Assembly (NCBI GenBank): GCA_041619555.1
Contig: JBFKDQ010000001.1
Coordinates: forward strand, 1-64,000
Source of the DNA: Oceanococcus sp041619555
GTDB lineage: Bacteria > Pseudomonadota > Gammaproteobacteria > Nevskiales > Oceanococcaceae
Length of the DNA: 64,000 bases
Reading direction: 5' to 3'
Shown: positions 17,964-27,618 of the stretch, in pieces
How positions within the stretch are numbered: position 1 is the stretch's first letter
Layout: each line of letters starts with the position of its first letter
Translations under genes and position numbers: made by a program
Notes under the pieces: generated by a model
What the model was told of the DNA's origin: nothing
Database searches by the model: none
The model's input: only the letters and a program-made list of their open reading frames with translations

Positions 17964-19357
17964 GACGCCGGCGCCAGGGCCTGCTCCAGTGCGGCCGCAG
18001 CATCCAGCAAGCCGCCTTCGTTGCCGGGGGCACACAGCAACATGATGCCAGGCATCAGACCACTGGTCGGGTCGCGAAAGCGCGGTGCCGGCACGCTGAT
18101 CGATGACAGATCGATGTAGTTGGCAAAGGTATGCGCGGTCACCAGACCATTGAGTCCCGGCCGCAGCAGGGTGCGGCGGTTCATCTGCCCATGTGGCGGC
18201 GCGAGCAGCCCCAGTGTCGGCAGGCAGAGAATTCCGTCCTCACCCAGCAGCCCGCGGTAATGCGACCGTGCGCGCTGATAGTACGCCACCAGCTTTGCCA
18301 GCCCGGCGCCTGAGCGCGGCAATACACGTGCGCTGATCAGCCAGGGCAGCAAGCCCGGATACATGCTCGGACGCCGCAGCAACAGCCTGCCGAGCTCCGC
18401 CGTCAGCGAGAATGGCTGCCCCGGCGGCGACAGCCAGGCCTGCCAGAGCGGCGCCATTTCATTGCAGACCAGGGCGGGCAGACGGGTGAACAGTCCCCGC
18501 ACGCTGGCAAAATCCTCTTGCTGCGGCTGCATGCCCATGGCCTTCAGTTCGGCCACGGCGGCCAACCAGGCCTGCTGAATCGGCGCATCGGCAACTCGCA
18601 GCGGAAAGTTCTGCGCCAGAATCAGACGCCGTCCGGCCACCTCGGCCGCAGGCGCGGGCGGCGCATCGGCTATCACGCTGTAGGCCAGGCGCGCATCGCG
18701 TACCGAGCGGGTCAAAGGCCCCACCCCGTTCCAGCTTTCGAAAAAATCACCGGAGACTGGCTCAATGCCGCGCTTGTCCACGGCCTGAGAATGCGGCCGC
18801 AGACCAACCAGACCGCAAAAAGCCGCCGGAATGCGGATCGAACCGAGGATGTCGGTGCCAAAACCCATGGCCGAAGCCCCCGATGCGACCAGGGCCGCCT
18901 CACCGCCGCTGGAACCGCCGCAGGTGCGGGCAAGATTCAGCGGGTTATTGGTCCGCCCGTAACGCAGATTGTCGGTCTCTGCATTCATCAGGAATTCGGG
19001 CACATTGCTGCGCGCGATGATGATCGCGCCGGCGGCTCGCAATCGCTGCACCACAAGCGCATCTTCGGCACAGGACATGGCGGGCTTGCGCTGGCTGCCG
19101 AGGGTGATCTGTTGCCCGGCCAGGGCGAAATTCTCTTTCACCGTGACCGGCAATCCGGCCAGTGGCCCGGGGCGCGGACTTGCCGCTTCTTTCAGCGCAC
19201 GCTCGCGCAAGACCACACAGGCCGCATTGAGCTGGGCATGCTGCGCCTCCAGCCGATGCAGGTGACTGCGCACCACGGATTCGGGAGCCAGCTGGCGTCC
19301 CTTCATCTGCGCCAGCAGGGCGCTCGCATCCGGGCCGGAAAAATGCAGTTCATGCAT
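17951..19357 (-). CDS. Amidase signature family hydrolase
   Basis: A 468-residue amide hydrolase. The Ser-cisSer-Lys triad of the family is present: Lys74 in LPVTVKENFAL, the cis-serine in TCGGSSGGEAAL (149-150), and the nucleophile Ser173 in GTDILGSIRIPAAFCG. The motif normally reads GGS; here it is LGS, a small deviation next to the nucleophile. No signal peptide, so probably cytoplasmic. It starts 22 bases after the arsM-like gene ends and is on the same strand, which makes an arsS-arsM-amidase operon likely. Whether the amidase acts on an arsenic metabolite is speculation; members of this family hydrolyse many amides, including fatty-acid amides and nicotinamide-like substrates. Confidence 0.9.
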   Translation of the reverse strand: MHELHFSGPDASALLAQMKGRQLAPESVVRSHLHRLEAQHAQLNAACVVLRERALKEAASPRPGPLAGLPVTVKENFALAGQQITLGSQRKPAMSCAEDALVVQRLRAAGAIIIARSNVPEFLMNAETDNLRYGRTNNPLNLARTCGGSSGGEAALVASGASAMGFGTDILGSIRIPAAFCGLVGLRPHSQAVDKRGIEPVSGDFFESWNGVGPLTRSVRDARLAYSVIADAPPAPAAEVAGRRLILAQNFPLRVADAPIQQAWLAAVAELKAMGMQPQQEDFASVRGLFTRLPALVCNEMAPLWQAWLSPPGQPFSLTAELGRLLLRRPSMYPGLLPWLISARVLPRSGAGLAKLVAYYQRARSHYRGLLGEDGILCLPTLGLLAPPHGQMNRRTLLRPGLNGLVTAHTFANYIDLSSISVPAPRFRDPTSGLMPGIMLLCAPGNEGGLLDAAAALEQALAPASSPH

Positions 19358-19379
19358 CCGGGCGCCCCGTCAGGCCGCC

Positions 19380-20492
19380 TTAGCAGCAGCCGCCAGATTC
19401 ACCCCCGGCATGCTCCCCGCCCTTGGTCTCGGCGGCGGCACGCAAGGTTCCGGCCGGCGCGCACCAGTTGCGCGGCGCCCACAGGGTGGCCGGGGCGATC
19501 CCGATGAAGGCGTCCTGCATCGGCCCCGTGGTGAGGAAGCGATACGTCCGCTCACAGACCGCCATGCGCTGCCCGCGAATGAATTCATGACCTTCTTCGT
19601 CCCAGACCGAACGAAATGGCCCCTTGTAGATCACCGCATGACCGCGGTCGATGCATTCCTGGCCATAGCCCTTGCTCGCGGTCAGGGTCACCGAACGGAA
19701 TTCGATGTTCTCCACCACCTGCCAGGGCTTGGCATCCCATTTGTCATAGGCCACCGCCTGGAAGCCGGCAGCGGCAAAAGCCTGCAGGAATTCCTCTTCC
19801 TGAAACGCGCCGCTGATGCAGCCACTCCACAGCTCGGGGTCCTTCTGCAGATGCACGGGAACGAACTCGTCGCTGACGATATCGGAAATGGCCACACGCC
19901 CGCCCGGCTTCAGCACCCGATGAATCTCACGGATCATCTGCGCCCGCTCGGCCTGATCGACCAGATTGAGGACGCAATTGGACACCACCAGATCCACCGA
20001 GTCATCGGCGATCATTGGCGCGGCGGCGCGCTGCTCCCGCGCCCAGGCCTCGAATGCCAGCAGGCTGCTGGCGTCGGTCACCGGGTGCGCGGCCAGCCAG
20101 GCCGCGGCCTGATCCATGTCGAGAGCCAGATCCTGGATCTTGCCCTTGCGGAACTCCACCCGCTGCCCACCGACGACCGCAGCCATCTCGTCGCGATAAC
20201 GCCGCGCCAGATCGAGCATGTCGTCATTCATGTCGACCCCGATCACTTGGCCGGCGTCACCGACCAGCTGGGCGGCCATGTAGCAGATCTTGCCGCCACC
20301 GGAGCCCAGATCCAGCACCGTATCGCCAGGCCGGACGTAGCGCGACGGATCGCCGCAACCGTAGTCCCGCTCGATGATTTCCTGCGGCAGGGCCTTGAGC
20401 AGGGCCGGGTCGTAACTGACCGGACAGCACAGGGCCTCCTGCCGTTCCTTGGCCCCTTCCGAATACCGTTCCAGCACGCTTGCAACCGTCAT
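19380..20492 (-). CDS. arsM: Arsenite methyltransferase-like SAM methyltransferase (ArsM type)
   Basis: Encodes 370 residues. The SAM-binding Rossmann fold is clear: TVLDLGSGGGKICYMAA (motif I), GVDMNDDMLDLARRY, and the post-motif region VVSNCVLNLVDQ with RVLKPGGRVAISDIVSD. Cysteines are placed as in ArsM-type enzymes: Cys22-Cys23, Cys46 in DYGCGDPS, a cysteine in SGCISGAF, and a Gly-rich C-terminus ending in a vicinal Cys-Cys pair, all plausible As(III) ligands. Its partner 23 bases upstream is an ArsS-type radical SAM protein, the combination associated with arsenosugar synthesis. An AGGAAG ribosome-binding site precedes the ATG. No arsR or arsenite pump is nearby. Function by family and context only; arsenite as substrate is likely, not shown. 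Confidence 0.8.
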   Translation of the reverse strand: MTVASVLERYSEGAKERQEALCCPVSYDPALLKALPQEIIERDYGCGDPSRYVRPGDTVLDLGSGGGKICYMAAQLVGDAGQVIGVDMNDDMLDLARRYRDEMAAVVGGQRVEFRKGKIQDLALDMDQAAAWLAAHPVTDASSLLAFEAWAREQRAAAPMIADDSVDLVVSNCVLNLVDQAERAQMIREIHRVLKPGGRVAISDIVSDEFVPVHLQKDPELWSGCISGAFQEEEFLQAFAAAGFQAVAYDKWDAKPWQVVENIEFRSVTLTASKGYGQECIDRGHAVIYKGPFRSVWDEEGHEFIRGQRMAVCERTYRFLTTGPMQDAFIGIAPATLWAPRNWCAPAGTLRAAAETKGGEHAGGESGGCC

Positions 20493-20515
20493 GATGCTTC
20501 CTGTTGATGGTGAGT

Positions 20516-21493
20516 TTAGGCGCTCAAAGCGCCGCCACAGCTCGAACCCTGACCCGCGGTACAGCCATAGCAGTGATTGGCGATGCGGATCGGGGCCTGC
20601 TCGAGATCAAGCGCGAACAGATCCGCAAGATGCTGATGCCGAGTCTCGGCCCCATCTGCATCCAGGCCCAGCGGCAAGTCCAGCATCTGGTTGAAGTCAC
20701 AATCATAGACATAACCGCGATAGTCCACGCTGATCAAATCCTTGCACATCACCGCATCGAGATTTTCCGCACGATAGCTGTCACGCAGCAGCTGCATGTA
20801 ATCGTGGAATTGGCCACGCGAAAGCAGGGTGCTGCCGAAGCGCTTGATCGGCATGTTGGCCAGGGAAAACAGGTCATTGAACACGATATCGAAGTGTTCC
20901 TTGAGATGCGCCTGGTAGGCCGCCTGCAGGCCGCCCTGATCCGGCGGCAGGCTCGGCCCTTGCGGGTTGTACACCAGATTCAGCTTGAGACCGGAATCCG
21001 GCTGGCCGTATCCGGCCGCATTAAGCTTGCGCAGGGCCGCAATCGACTGCGCGAAAACGCCGCTGCCCCGCTGCGCATCCACGTTGTCCTGCAGGTAACA
21101 GGGCAGGGAAGCCACCACTTCAACCTGATGGCTGGCAAGAAACGGCACCACCCAGTCATACCCGGGCTGCTCGATGATGGTCAGATTGCAGCGGTCCATG
21201 CAATGCACGCCCAGGGCTCGCGCCGCGGTCAGCAGATCCCGAAAATGGGGGTTCATTTCCGGCGCACCGCCGGTGACGTCCAGGGTCTGAATCCCACGGG
21301 CCTCAATGAAGCGCAACAACAGATCAATGGTGGGCCGATCCATCAATTCGGTGCGACTCGGCCCCGCATTGACGTGGCAATGCAGGCAGCTCTGATTGCA
21401 CAGATAGCCAAGATTCGCCTGCAACGTGGTCAGACGGCGGCGGCGGATCGGAGGGAAGTCGGTTGGCAACAGGTGAGACAGGGTTTCACGCAT
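20516..21493 (-). CDS. arsS: ArsS-type radical SAM protein (arsenosugar biosynthesis)
   Basis: Radical SAM enzyme, 325 residues from the ATG at 21493 (the frame is open to 21589, but the family begins near METL-type starts such as MRETLSHLL). The iron-sulfur motif is Cys32-x3-Cys36-x2-Cys39 (CNQSCLHCHVNAG). The C-terminal part carries the second cysteine-rich domain with KDLISVDYRGYVYDCDFNQML and the ending HCYGCTAGQGSSCGG, characteristic of this family, in which some members carry selenocysteine; this one uses cysteine codons throughout. In the arsenosugar pathway ArsS is thought to attach the 5'-deoxyadenosyl group to dimethylarsenite. The arsM-like gene follows 23 bases downstream. On the minus strand a TATATT (21526-21531) could be its -10. 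Confidence 0.87.
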   Translation of the reverse strand: MRETLSHLLPTDFPPIRRRRLTTLQANLGYLCNQSCLHCHVNAGPSRTELMDRPTIDLLLRFIEARGIQTLDVTGGAPEMNPHFRDLLTAARALGVHCMDRCNLTIIEQPGYDWVVPFLASHQVEVVASLPCYLQDNVDAQRGSGVFAQSIAALRKLNAAGYGQPDSGLKLNLVYNPQGPSLPPDQGGLQAAYQAHLKEHFDIVFNDLFSLANMPIKRFGSTLLSRGQFHDYMQLLRDSYRAENLDAVMCKDLISVDYRGYVYDCDFNQMLDLPLGLDADGAETRHQHLADLFALDLEQAPIRIANHCYGCTAGQGSSCGGALSA

Positions 21494-21594
21494 GGGAACA
21501 ACACCGGCCTTGGGGCGAAAACTGCAATATACCTGCCCAAGAGCAGGCGCGGGCGCGATAGAATGACGCCCCTCGCCAATCAAGACCACGATTT

Positions 21595-22580
<986 letters not shown>

Positions 22581-22584
<4 letters not shown>

Positions 22585-23291
22585 TCAAGCTGTATCAATA
22601 TCCGGCGAACCTCGGCCTGGCCAATGCCAGCCCGTTCTGCCTGAAACTGGAAACCTGGCTGCGCATCGCCGGCCTGGATTATGAAGTGGTCAATACCGCG
22701 GATCCGCGCAAGACGCCGATGGGCAAACTGCCGGTGATCGAACACGAGGGCAAACAGGTCGCCGACAGCAGTTGCGCCATCGCGTATCTGCAGAAAGCCT
22801 GTGCAATCCAGCTGGATACCTCGCTCAATCCCGGCGAGCGTGGCGCCGGCCACGCCCTGCGCCGGATGCTGGAGGAACACACCTACTGGGCGCTGATCTA
22901 TTTCCGCTGGCTCGATGAGGACGGCTGGAAACAAACCCGGGAAGCTTTCTTCGGTCATCTGACCGGCATGGCGCAGCGATTCCTGCCCGGCCTGGTGCGC
23001 AAGAAGATTCGTCGTGATGCGCTGGGCCATGGCCTGAGCCTCCACAGCAAGGATGAAATCCTGCGTCGCTTCGGAGAAGACATGCGCGCCCTGGCCGACT
23101 ATCTGGGCGAGAAGCCCTATTTCGGCGGTTATCAGGCGACGACGATCGATGCCACCGCATACGGATTCCTTGCCCAGATCCTGCTGGCTGAACCGGCCAC
23201 GCCGCTACTGGCGATCGCCCAGGAACACCCGGCACTGGTGGCCTTTACCGAGCGCATGCATGCACGCTATTTCCCGGCCCCCTCATCATGA
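22581..23291 (+). CDS. Glutathione S-transferase / metaxin-like protein
   Basis: Encodes 236 residues if the ATG at 22581 is used; that ATG overlaps the hemB stop as ATGA, which favours it over the in-frame ATG at 22566. The N-terminal half has the thioredoxin-like GST fold (MIKLYQYPANLGLANASPFCLKLETWLR ends its first helix; then GKLPVIEHEGKQVADSSCAIAYL, with the cis-proline and Ser-Ser glutathione-contact positions). The C-terminal helical domain contains KPYFGGYQATTIDATAYGFLAQ, typical of the metaxin/Tom37-like branch. Such proteins are widespread in proteobacteria; substrate and role are unknown. It lies between hemB and aroE with overlapping starts and stops on both sides. Confidence 0.85.
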
Positions 23292-24103
23292 GCCTGAAAC
23301 TCGCCCTGATCGGTCATCCGGTTGCGCATAGCCGCTCGCCCGAAATCCATCGACAGTTTGCCGAACAGATTGCGCTCGACCTCGACTTCAGCCTGATTGA
23401 CTGCAACAGCGCCGATCTCGCCGCACGCGTGGACGAATTTTTCCACCAGGGCGGCAACGGCATGAACGTCACCCTGCCCCACAAGACCGCGGCCATGAAC
23501 TGCTGCGCGCAGATTTCGCCGCAGGCCCGGCTGGCCCAGGCGGTCAATACCCTGATCCCGACAGGTGACGGCCAGCTGCGCGGCGAGAACACCGATGGCG
23601 CAGGCCTGATCCGCGATCTCAAACGCCTCGGCATCGAACTGGCCGGCAAGCAGATCGCGATCATTGGCGCGGGCGGCGCCGCGCGCGGCATCATTCAGCC
23701 CCTGCTCGACGAAAACCCGGCCGCGCTGATCTGGAGCCATCGCAATCCGCTCAAGCTGGAAGGCCAGGAAGCCGGTTTTTCGCCGGCGGAGCGGCTGCAA
23801 TGCCGCGCCAACATGGCGCTCAAGGGTGACCGCTATGATCTGGTCATCAACGCCACCTCCGCCGGCCATCAGGGTCTGGCACCGCAGTTGCCGCACGCCC
23901 TGTTCGCGACCGGCGGCATCGCCTATGACCTGAGCTACGGGCCGGCCGCCGCACCGTTTCTCGACTGGGCGCGCAGCCAGGGCAGCAGTTGCGGCCACAC
24001 CGGCCTCGGCATGCTCATCGAACAGGCCGCGCTCGCCTTTCAGCACTGGACCGGCAAGCTACCGGACACCTCGGCCCTGCACGCGCAACTGCAGGCGCGC
24101 TGA
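23288..24103 (+). CDS. aroE: Shikimate dehydrogenase
   Basis: NADPH-dependent reduction of 3-dehydroshikimate to shikimate in aromatic amino-acid synthesis. Product is 271 residues. Shikimate-binding residues are visible in GHPVAHSRSPEIH (Ser15, Ser17), the catalytic pair is Lys66 in NVTLPHKTAA and Asp103 in GENTDGAG, and the NADP fold shows IIGAGGAARGI followed by WSHRNPLKLE. The C-terminal GHTGLGMLIEQAALAFQHW is also conserved. Its ATG overlaps the stop of the GST-like gene (ATGA). It converges on tatC with only 15 bases between stops; a CTGAGGC/GCCTCAG hairpin spans that junction. Confidence 0.96.
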   Translation: MSLKLALIGHPVAHSRSPEIHRQFAEQIALDLDFSLIDCNSADLAARVDEFFHQGGNGMNVTLPHKTAAMNCCAQISPQARLAQAVNTLIPTGDGQLRGENTDGAGLIRDLKRLGIELAGKQIAIIGAGGAARGIIQPLLDENPAALIWSHRNPLKLEGQEAGFSPAERLQCRANMALKGDRYDLVINATSAGHQGLAPQLPHALFATGGIAYDLSYGPAAAPFLDWARSQGSSCGHTGLGMLIEQAALAFQHWTGKLPDTSALHAQLQAR

Positions 24104-24122
24104 GGCCAGGAGCCCGCCTCAG
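24100..24122. terminator. Hairpin at convergent aroE/tatC junction
   Basis: CTGAGGC (24100-24106) pairs with GCCTCAG (24116-24122) around a nine-base loop. The two arms contain the aroE stop and, on the other strand, the tatC stop, so it spans the whole intergenic gap. No U-tract follows on either strand; a terminating or 3'-end-stabilising role is inferred. Confidence 0.4.
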
Positions 24123-24910
24123 GCCTGCGACTTGCGCTGGGCGTCAACCTCCCGGCTGCCCGGGACCAGCACCTGAGCCGCCAGAATGCCCAGTTCGAAC
24201 AGGGCATACACCGGCAGGGCGAGCAGGGTCTGGGACAACATGTCCGGCGGCGTCAATACCATGCCCACGGTGAACGCACCAACCAGCACATAGGCCCTCA
24301 TCTCGCGTAGGGCGCCGGGCGTAGTGATGCCCATTCTGACCATCAGGACGATCGCCACCGGCACCTCGAAAGCCGCACCAAAGGCCAGAAACAGCGTGAT
24401 CACGAAATCCAGATAACGGCCGATATCGGTCATCACCGTCACCCCTTCCGGCGCGGCGGCGACAAAGAACCCGAAGATCAGCGGGAACACAACGAAAAAG
24501 GCGAAGGCCATGCCGGCATAGAACAACAGCGTGCTGGAGGCCACCAGAGGCAGGGCGAAGCGACGTTCATGCTGGTATAAACCCGGCGCGACGAATGCCC
24601 AGACCTGGTACAGGGTCCAGGGCACCGACAGCACGATGGCCAGCAGCAGGGTGAACTTGAAAGGCGTCAGGAAGGGCGAAGCCACTTCGGTGGCGATCAT
24701 GCTCGAACCTTCCGGCATGTTCGCGATCAGGGGACCGGCCAGCAGCGCGAAAAGGTCCTGGGCAAACGGGACCAACGGCAGGAAGCAGGCCAGCACCCCC
24801 AGCACGATGCGCAACAGACGATCCCGCAGCTCCAGCAGATGGCTGACCAGAGGCGCCTCAGGCAGTTCTTCCACGGGCTCAGCCGTTTTTTTTGTTTTCG
24901 GCCTGCCCAT
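24119..24910 (-). CDS. tatC: Sec-independent protein translocase TatC
   Basis: Core receptor of the twin-arginine translocase, recognising the RR signal of folded substrates. Product is 263 residues from the ATG at 24910. The conserved N-terminal SHLLELRDRLLRIVLGVLAC is present, as are six hydrophobic helices, the first periplasmic loop with FLTPFKFTLL, and VWAFVAPGLYQHERRFALPL. The C-terminal tail is short and basic. GTG and TTG starts further upstream (24919-24928) are possible but would lengthen the overlap with tatB, which is already 32 bases. Last gene of the his-tat run. A likely client in this window is the TRAP binding protein at 30755. Confidence 0.95.
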   Translation of the reverse strand: MGRPKTKKTAEPVEELPEAPLVSHLLELRDRLLRIVLGVLACFLPLVPFAQDLFALLAGPLIANMPEGSSMIATEVASPFLTPFKFTLLLAIVLSVPWTLYQVWAFVAPGLYQHERRFALPLVASSTLLFYAGMAFAFFVVFPLIFGFFVAAAPEGVTVMTDIGRYLDFVITLFLAFGAAFEVPVAIVLMVRMGITTPGALREMRAYVLVGAFTVGMVLTPPDMLSQTLLALPVYALFELGILAAQVLVPGSREVDAQRKSQA

Positions 24911-25154
24911 GCTGCTCACCCTCACCAAGGTCCACGCGCTGATTCAGAATGCGCTGGGATTCCTCGATATGTTTTTTGACCTCGGCGCGCTGCACCTCAC
25001 GCTCAAGCTCTGTGCTCATCTGCCGCAAGTAGCTGCGCGCCCGGCCAGCCCAGTAACCGAGCTTGCGCGCCACCGCCGGCAAGCGTTCTGGTCCGAGCAC
25101 CAGCAGGCCGATGATGGCCAGGAGCAGCAACTCGGAAAAGCCGACATCCAGCAT
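24879..25154 (-). CDS. tatB: Sec-independent protein translocase TatB
   Basis: Ninety-one-residue partner of TatC. One N-terminal transmembrane helix (FSELLLLAIIGLLVLGPERLP, with the conserved Glu8 and Gly-Pro-Glu-Arg-Leu-Pro hinge) is followed by an amphipathic helix (AVARKLGYWAGRARSY) and a long charged helical tail ending in lysines. The Glu in the membrane segment and the longer tail distinguish it from TatA. It begins 29 bases after tatA and overlaps tatC. Confidence 0.95.
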   Translation of the reverse strand: MLDVGFSELLLLAIIGLLVLGPERLPAVARKLGYWAGRARSYLRQMSTELEREVQRAEVKKHIEESQRILNQRVDLGEGEQHGQAENKKNG

Positions 25155-25183
25155 GGGCGTGATTCAGCCTGAACCGTGCCGGC

Positions 25184-25432
25184 TCAGGATTTGGACTCTT
25201 TCGAGTCGGCGACCTTGCTCTCGGTCTTGGGTCTGGCTTTGGCCTGGTCGATTGCTTCGGGCTCGTCCGCCTTGAACTGAGTTTCCTCACCGTCCTTGAC
25301 TGCAGACTTGAAACTCTTGATCGCCGAGCCCAGGTCGCCGCCCATATTGCGCAGCTTCTTGGTACCGAACAGCAGCACCACGATGGCCAGTACGATCAGC
25401 AACTGCCAAATACTTATTCCACCAAATCCCAT
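25184..25432 (-). CDS. tatA: Sec-independent protein translocase TatA
   Basis: Pore-forming subunit, 82 residues. The N-terminal helix ISIWQLLIVLAIVVLLFGTKK carries the conserved Gln in its membrane segment and the FGTKKLRNMGGDLG hinge that identifies TatA, then an amphipathic helix (AIKSFKSAVKDG) and a charged, unstructured tail. Its ATG overlaps the hisIE stop by one base (TGATG), so tatABC is translated from the histidine operon transcript. Confidence 0.96.
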   Translation of the reverse strand: MGFGGISIWQLLIVLAIVVLLFGTKKLRNMGGDLGSAIKSFKSAVKDGEETQFKADEPEAIDQAKARPKTESKVADSKESKS

Positions 25433-26106
25433 CAGCCTTCTCCCTGGCTACGTGTCGCTTTTTCGACCAATCCCGACACGCCCTCGCGGCGCGCCAGTTC
25501 AGCCAGTATATCCTGCGGATGAAGGCCGGCATCGGCCAGCAGGATCAAACTGTGAAACCACAGATCCGCCATCTCGTAGATCAAGGGCTCATTGGTCGGG
25601 CCCATCCCGGCGAGTACGGTTTCCACCGCCTCCTCACCGAGTTTCTGCAGAATCTTCTCGCGCCCTTTGGCATACAGGCTGGCCACATACGATGATTCCG
25701 GACTGGCGCTCTTGCGCTGTTCAAGCTGCGTGGCCAAAGCACCGAGAACGCCGGCTGCGGGCGGTTCGGCAGCCTGCCAGCCGGCATCGGTCCACTGGGT
25801 GTAGAAACAACTGCTTGCGCCGGTATGACAGGCAGGGCCGGCCGGGTCCACCAACAGCAGCACCGCATCACCGTCACAATCCAGACGCAGATCGATAACC
25901 CGCTGGGTATTGCCGGACGTCAGGCCCTTGACCCAGATTTCCTGCCTTGAGCGCGACCAGAAGGTCGCAAGCCCCGTGTCGATCGTCTGATCCAGCGCCT
26001 CCCGGTCCATCCAGGCCTGCATCAGCAACCTGCCACTGACCCGATCCTGCACGATCGCCGCAACCAGTCCCTGCTCGTTCCAGCGGATGCTGTCGCCGGG
26101 CTTCAC
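25432..26106 (-). CDS. hisIE: Bifunctional phosphoribosyl-AMP cyclohydrolase / phosphoribosyl-ATP diphosphatase
   Basis: Catalyses steps two and three of histidine synthesis. A fusion of 224 residues: the HisI domain (1-110) with metal-binding LDCDGDAVLLLVDPAGPACHTG, and the HisE domain (about 125-215) with YVASLYAKGREKILQKLGEEAVETVLA and NEPLIYEMADLWFHSLILL. The gene starts with GTG at 26106, overlapping the hisF stop as GTGA. In many pseudomonads hisI and hisE are separate, so the fused form is a useful taxonomic hint toward enterics, xanthomonads or their relatives. Confidence 0.96.
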   Translation of the reverse strand: MKPGDSIRWNEQGLVAAIVQDRVSGRLLMQAWMDREALDQTIDTGLATFWSRSRQEIWVKGLTSGNTQRVIDLRLDCDGDAVLLLVDPAGPACHTGASSCFYTQWTDAGWQAAEPPAAGVLGALATQLEQRKSASPESSYVASLYAKGREKILQKLGEEAVETVLAGMGPTNEPLIYEMADLWFHSLILLADAGLHPQDILAELARREGVSGLVEKATRSQGEG

Positions 26107-26876
26107 TGCCGGACCTGGATACCACGGGCGGCCAGAAATGCCTTGGCCTCGCCCACCGTGTGGTCGCCGTAGTGAAAAATCGAGGCCGCCAGCACCGCAT
26201 CCGCGCCGCCTTCGCTCAGGCCGGCCTCCAGATGCTCCAGCGTGCCGACGCCGCCGGAAGCAATCACCGGCACATCCACCGCGTCGACCACCGTGCGGGT
26301 CAATTCCAGATCAAAACCTTCCTTGGTGCCATCGCGATCCATGCTGGTCAGCAGCAGTTCACCGGCGCCACGCTGCACCATCTCGACCGCCCAGTCGATC
26401 GCATCAAGGCCGGTATCCCTGCGCCCGCCATGGGTGAAAACATGCCAGCGCGGCGGCTCCTTGCGCTTGTTCACGCGTTTCGCATCAATTGCCACCACGA
26501 TGCACTGGCGCCCGAAACGCTCGGCGGCATCGTTGACCAGTTGCGGCTCATGCACGGCGGCCGTATTGATCGAGACCTTATCCGCCCCGCTGCGCAGCAG
26601 CCGTCGAATATCGTTGCAACTGCGCACCCCGCCACCCACGGTCAGCGGAATGCTGATCTCGCTCGCCACCTGCTCAACGATTGGGAACAGGGTTTCGCGT
26701 TTCTCAGAACTGGCGGTGATGTCGAGGAAAACCAGTTCATCCGCCTGTTGCTGATCGTAGCGCCGCGCCACCTCGACCGGATCGCCGGCATCGCGGATCT
26801 CCAGGAACTTCACCCCTTTGACCACCCGGCCGCGATCGATGTCCAGACAGGGAATGATGCGCTTGGCCAGCGGCAT
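26103..26876 (-). CDS. hisF: Imidazole glycerol phosphate synthase, cyclase subunit
   Basis: TIM-barrel subunit that uses ammonia from HisH to close the imidazole ring and release AICAR. From the ATG at 26876 it is 257 residues, the usual length; the open frame extends upstream into hisA but MPLAKRIIPCLDID is the standard N-terminus. Catalytic Asp residues lie in PCLDIDRGRVVKGV (Asp11) and LTSMDRDGTKEGFD. Phosphate-binding loops GGGVRS and ASGGVGTLEHL are present. One base separates it from hisA. Confidence 0.97.
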   Translation of the reverse strand: MPLAKRIIPCLDIDRGRVVKGVKFLEIRDAGDPVEVARRYDQQQADELVFLDITASSEKRETLFPIVEQVASEISIPLTVGGGVRSCNDIRRLLRSGADKVSINTAAVHEPQLVNDAAERFGRQCIVVAIDAKRVNKRKEPPRWHVFTHGGRRDTGLDAIDWAVEMVQRGAGELLLTSMDRDGTKEGFDLELTRTVVDAVDVPVIASGGVGTLEHLEAGLSEGGADAVLAASIFHYGDHTVGEAKAFLAARGIQVRQ

Positions 26877-26877
26877 A

Positions 26878-27618
26878 TCAGGCCTCGACCAGGCTGTCGA
26901 CGCGAGCCTGACAGGCTTGCAGGTCGAGGTCGCCTTCATACAGGGCGCGACCGATGATCGCCCCCATAACGCCATCCCCTTGCAGACGACAGACCGCTTC
27001 GATGTCTTCCATGCGGCTGACGCCGCCGGAGAGAATCACCGGAATGGTAATCTGCTGCGCCAGTTCCCGCGTCGATTCCAGGCTGATGCCTTCCATCATG
27101 CCGTCCTTGCTGATGTCGGTGTAGATGATCGCTTCCACCCCGTCACGCTCGAAATGCTGCGCCAGATCAATCACATTGTGCTGTGAAAGCTTGGACCAGC
27201 CATCAATGGCGACCTTGCCATCCTTGGCATCCAGCCCGACGATGATATGACTGGGAAATTCGACGCAGAGATCGCCGACGAAATGCGGCGCGGTCACCGC
27301 ACGCGTGCCGATGACGACATACTGCACGCCAGCTTCGAGATAGGCTTCAACGGTATCCTCATCGCGGATACCACCGCCAACCTGCACCGGCACCTCGCCG
27401 GCAGCAGCGCAGATCCGCTTCACCACCGCCGCATTCGTCGGTTCGGCATTGATTGCTCCATCCAGATCCACCACATGGATGCGACGGGCGCCCTGCTCGA
27501 CCCAGCGCCGGGCCACCTCTGCGGGATCATCAGAAAAGACCGTCACGTCATCCATGCGCCCCTGGCGCAAACGGACGCAACGACCACCTTTAATATCTAT
27601 CGCAGGAATCAATAACAT
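26878..27618 (-). CDS. hisA: ProFAR isomerase
   Basis: TIM-barrel isomerase that opens the ribose ring of ProFAR to PRFAR. From the ATG at 27618 it is 246 residues; MLLIPAIDIKGGRCVRLRQG is the family start and its ATG overlaps the hisH stop as ATGA. The catalytic Asp8 is in PAIDIKGG and the second acid in YTDISKDGMMEGISLE. Phosphate loops QVGGGIRDE and ILSGGVSRMEDI resemble those of HisF, as expected from their common origin. Confidence 0.97.
   Translation of the reverse strand: MLLIPAIDIKGGRCVRLRQGRMDDVTVFSDDPAEVARRWVEQGARRIHVVDLDGAINAEPTNAAVVKRICAAAGEVPVQVGGGIRDEDTVEAYLEAGVQYVVIGTRAVTAPHFVGDLCVEFPSHIIVGLDAKDGKVAIDGWSKLSQHNVIDLAQHFERDGVEAIIYTDISKDGMMEGISLESTRELAQQITIPVILSGGVSRMEDIEAVCRLQGDGVMGAIIGRALYEGDLDLQACQARVDSLVEA

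Noticed and set aside
20516..20560. Selenocysteine codon in the ArsS C-terminus
   Set aside because: The C-terminal motif uses cysteine codons and a normal stop; no in-frame TGA with a SECIS-like stem.
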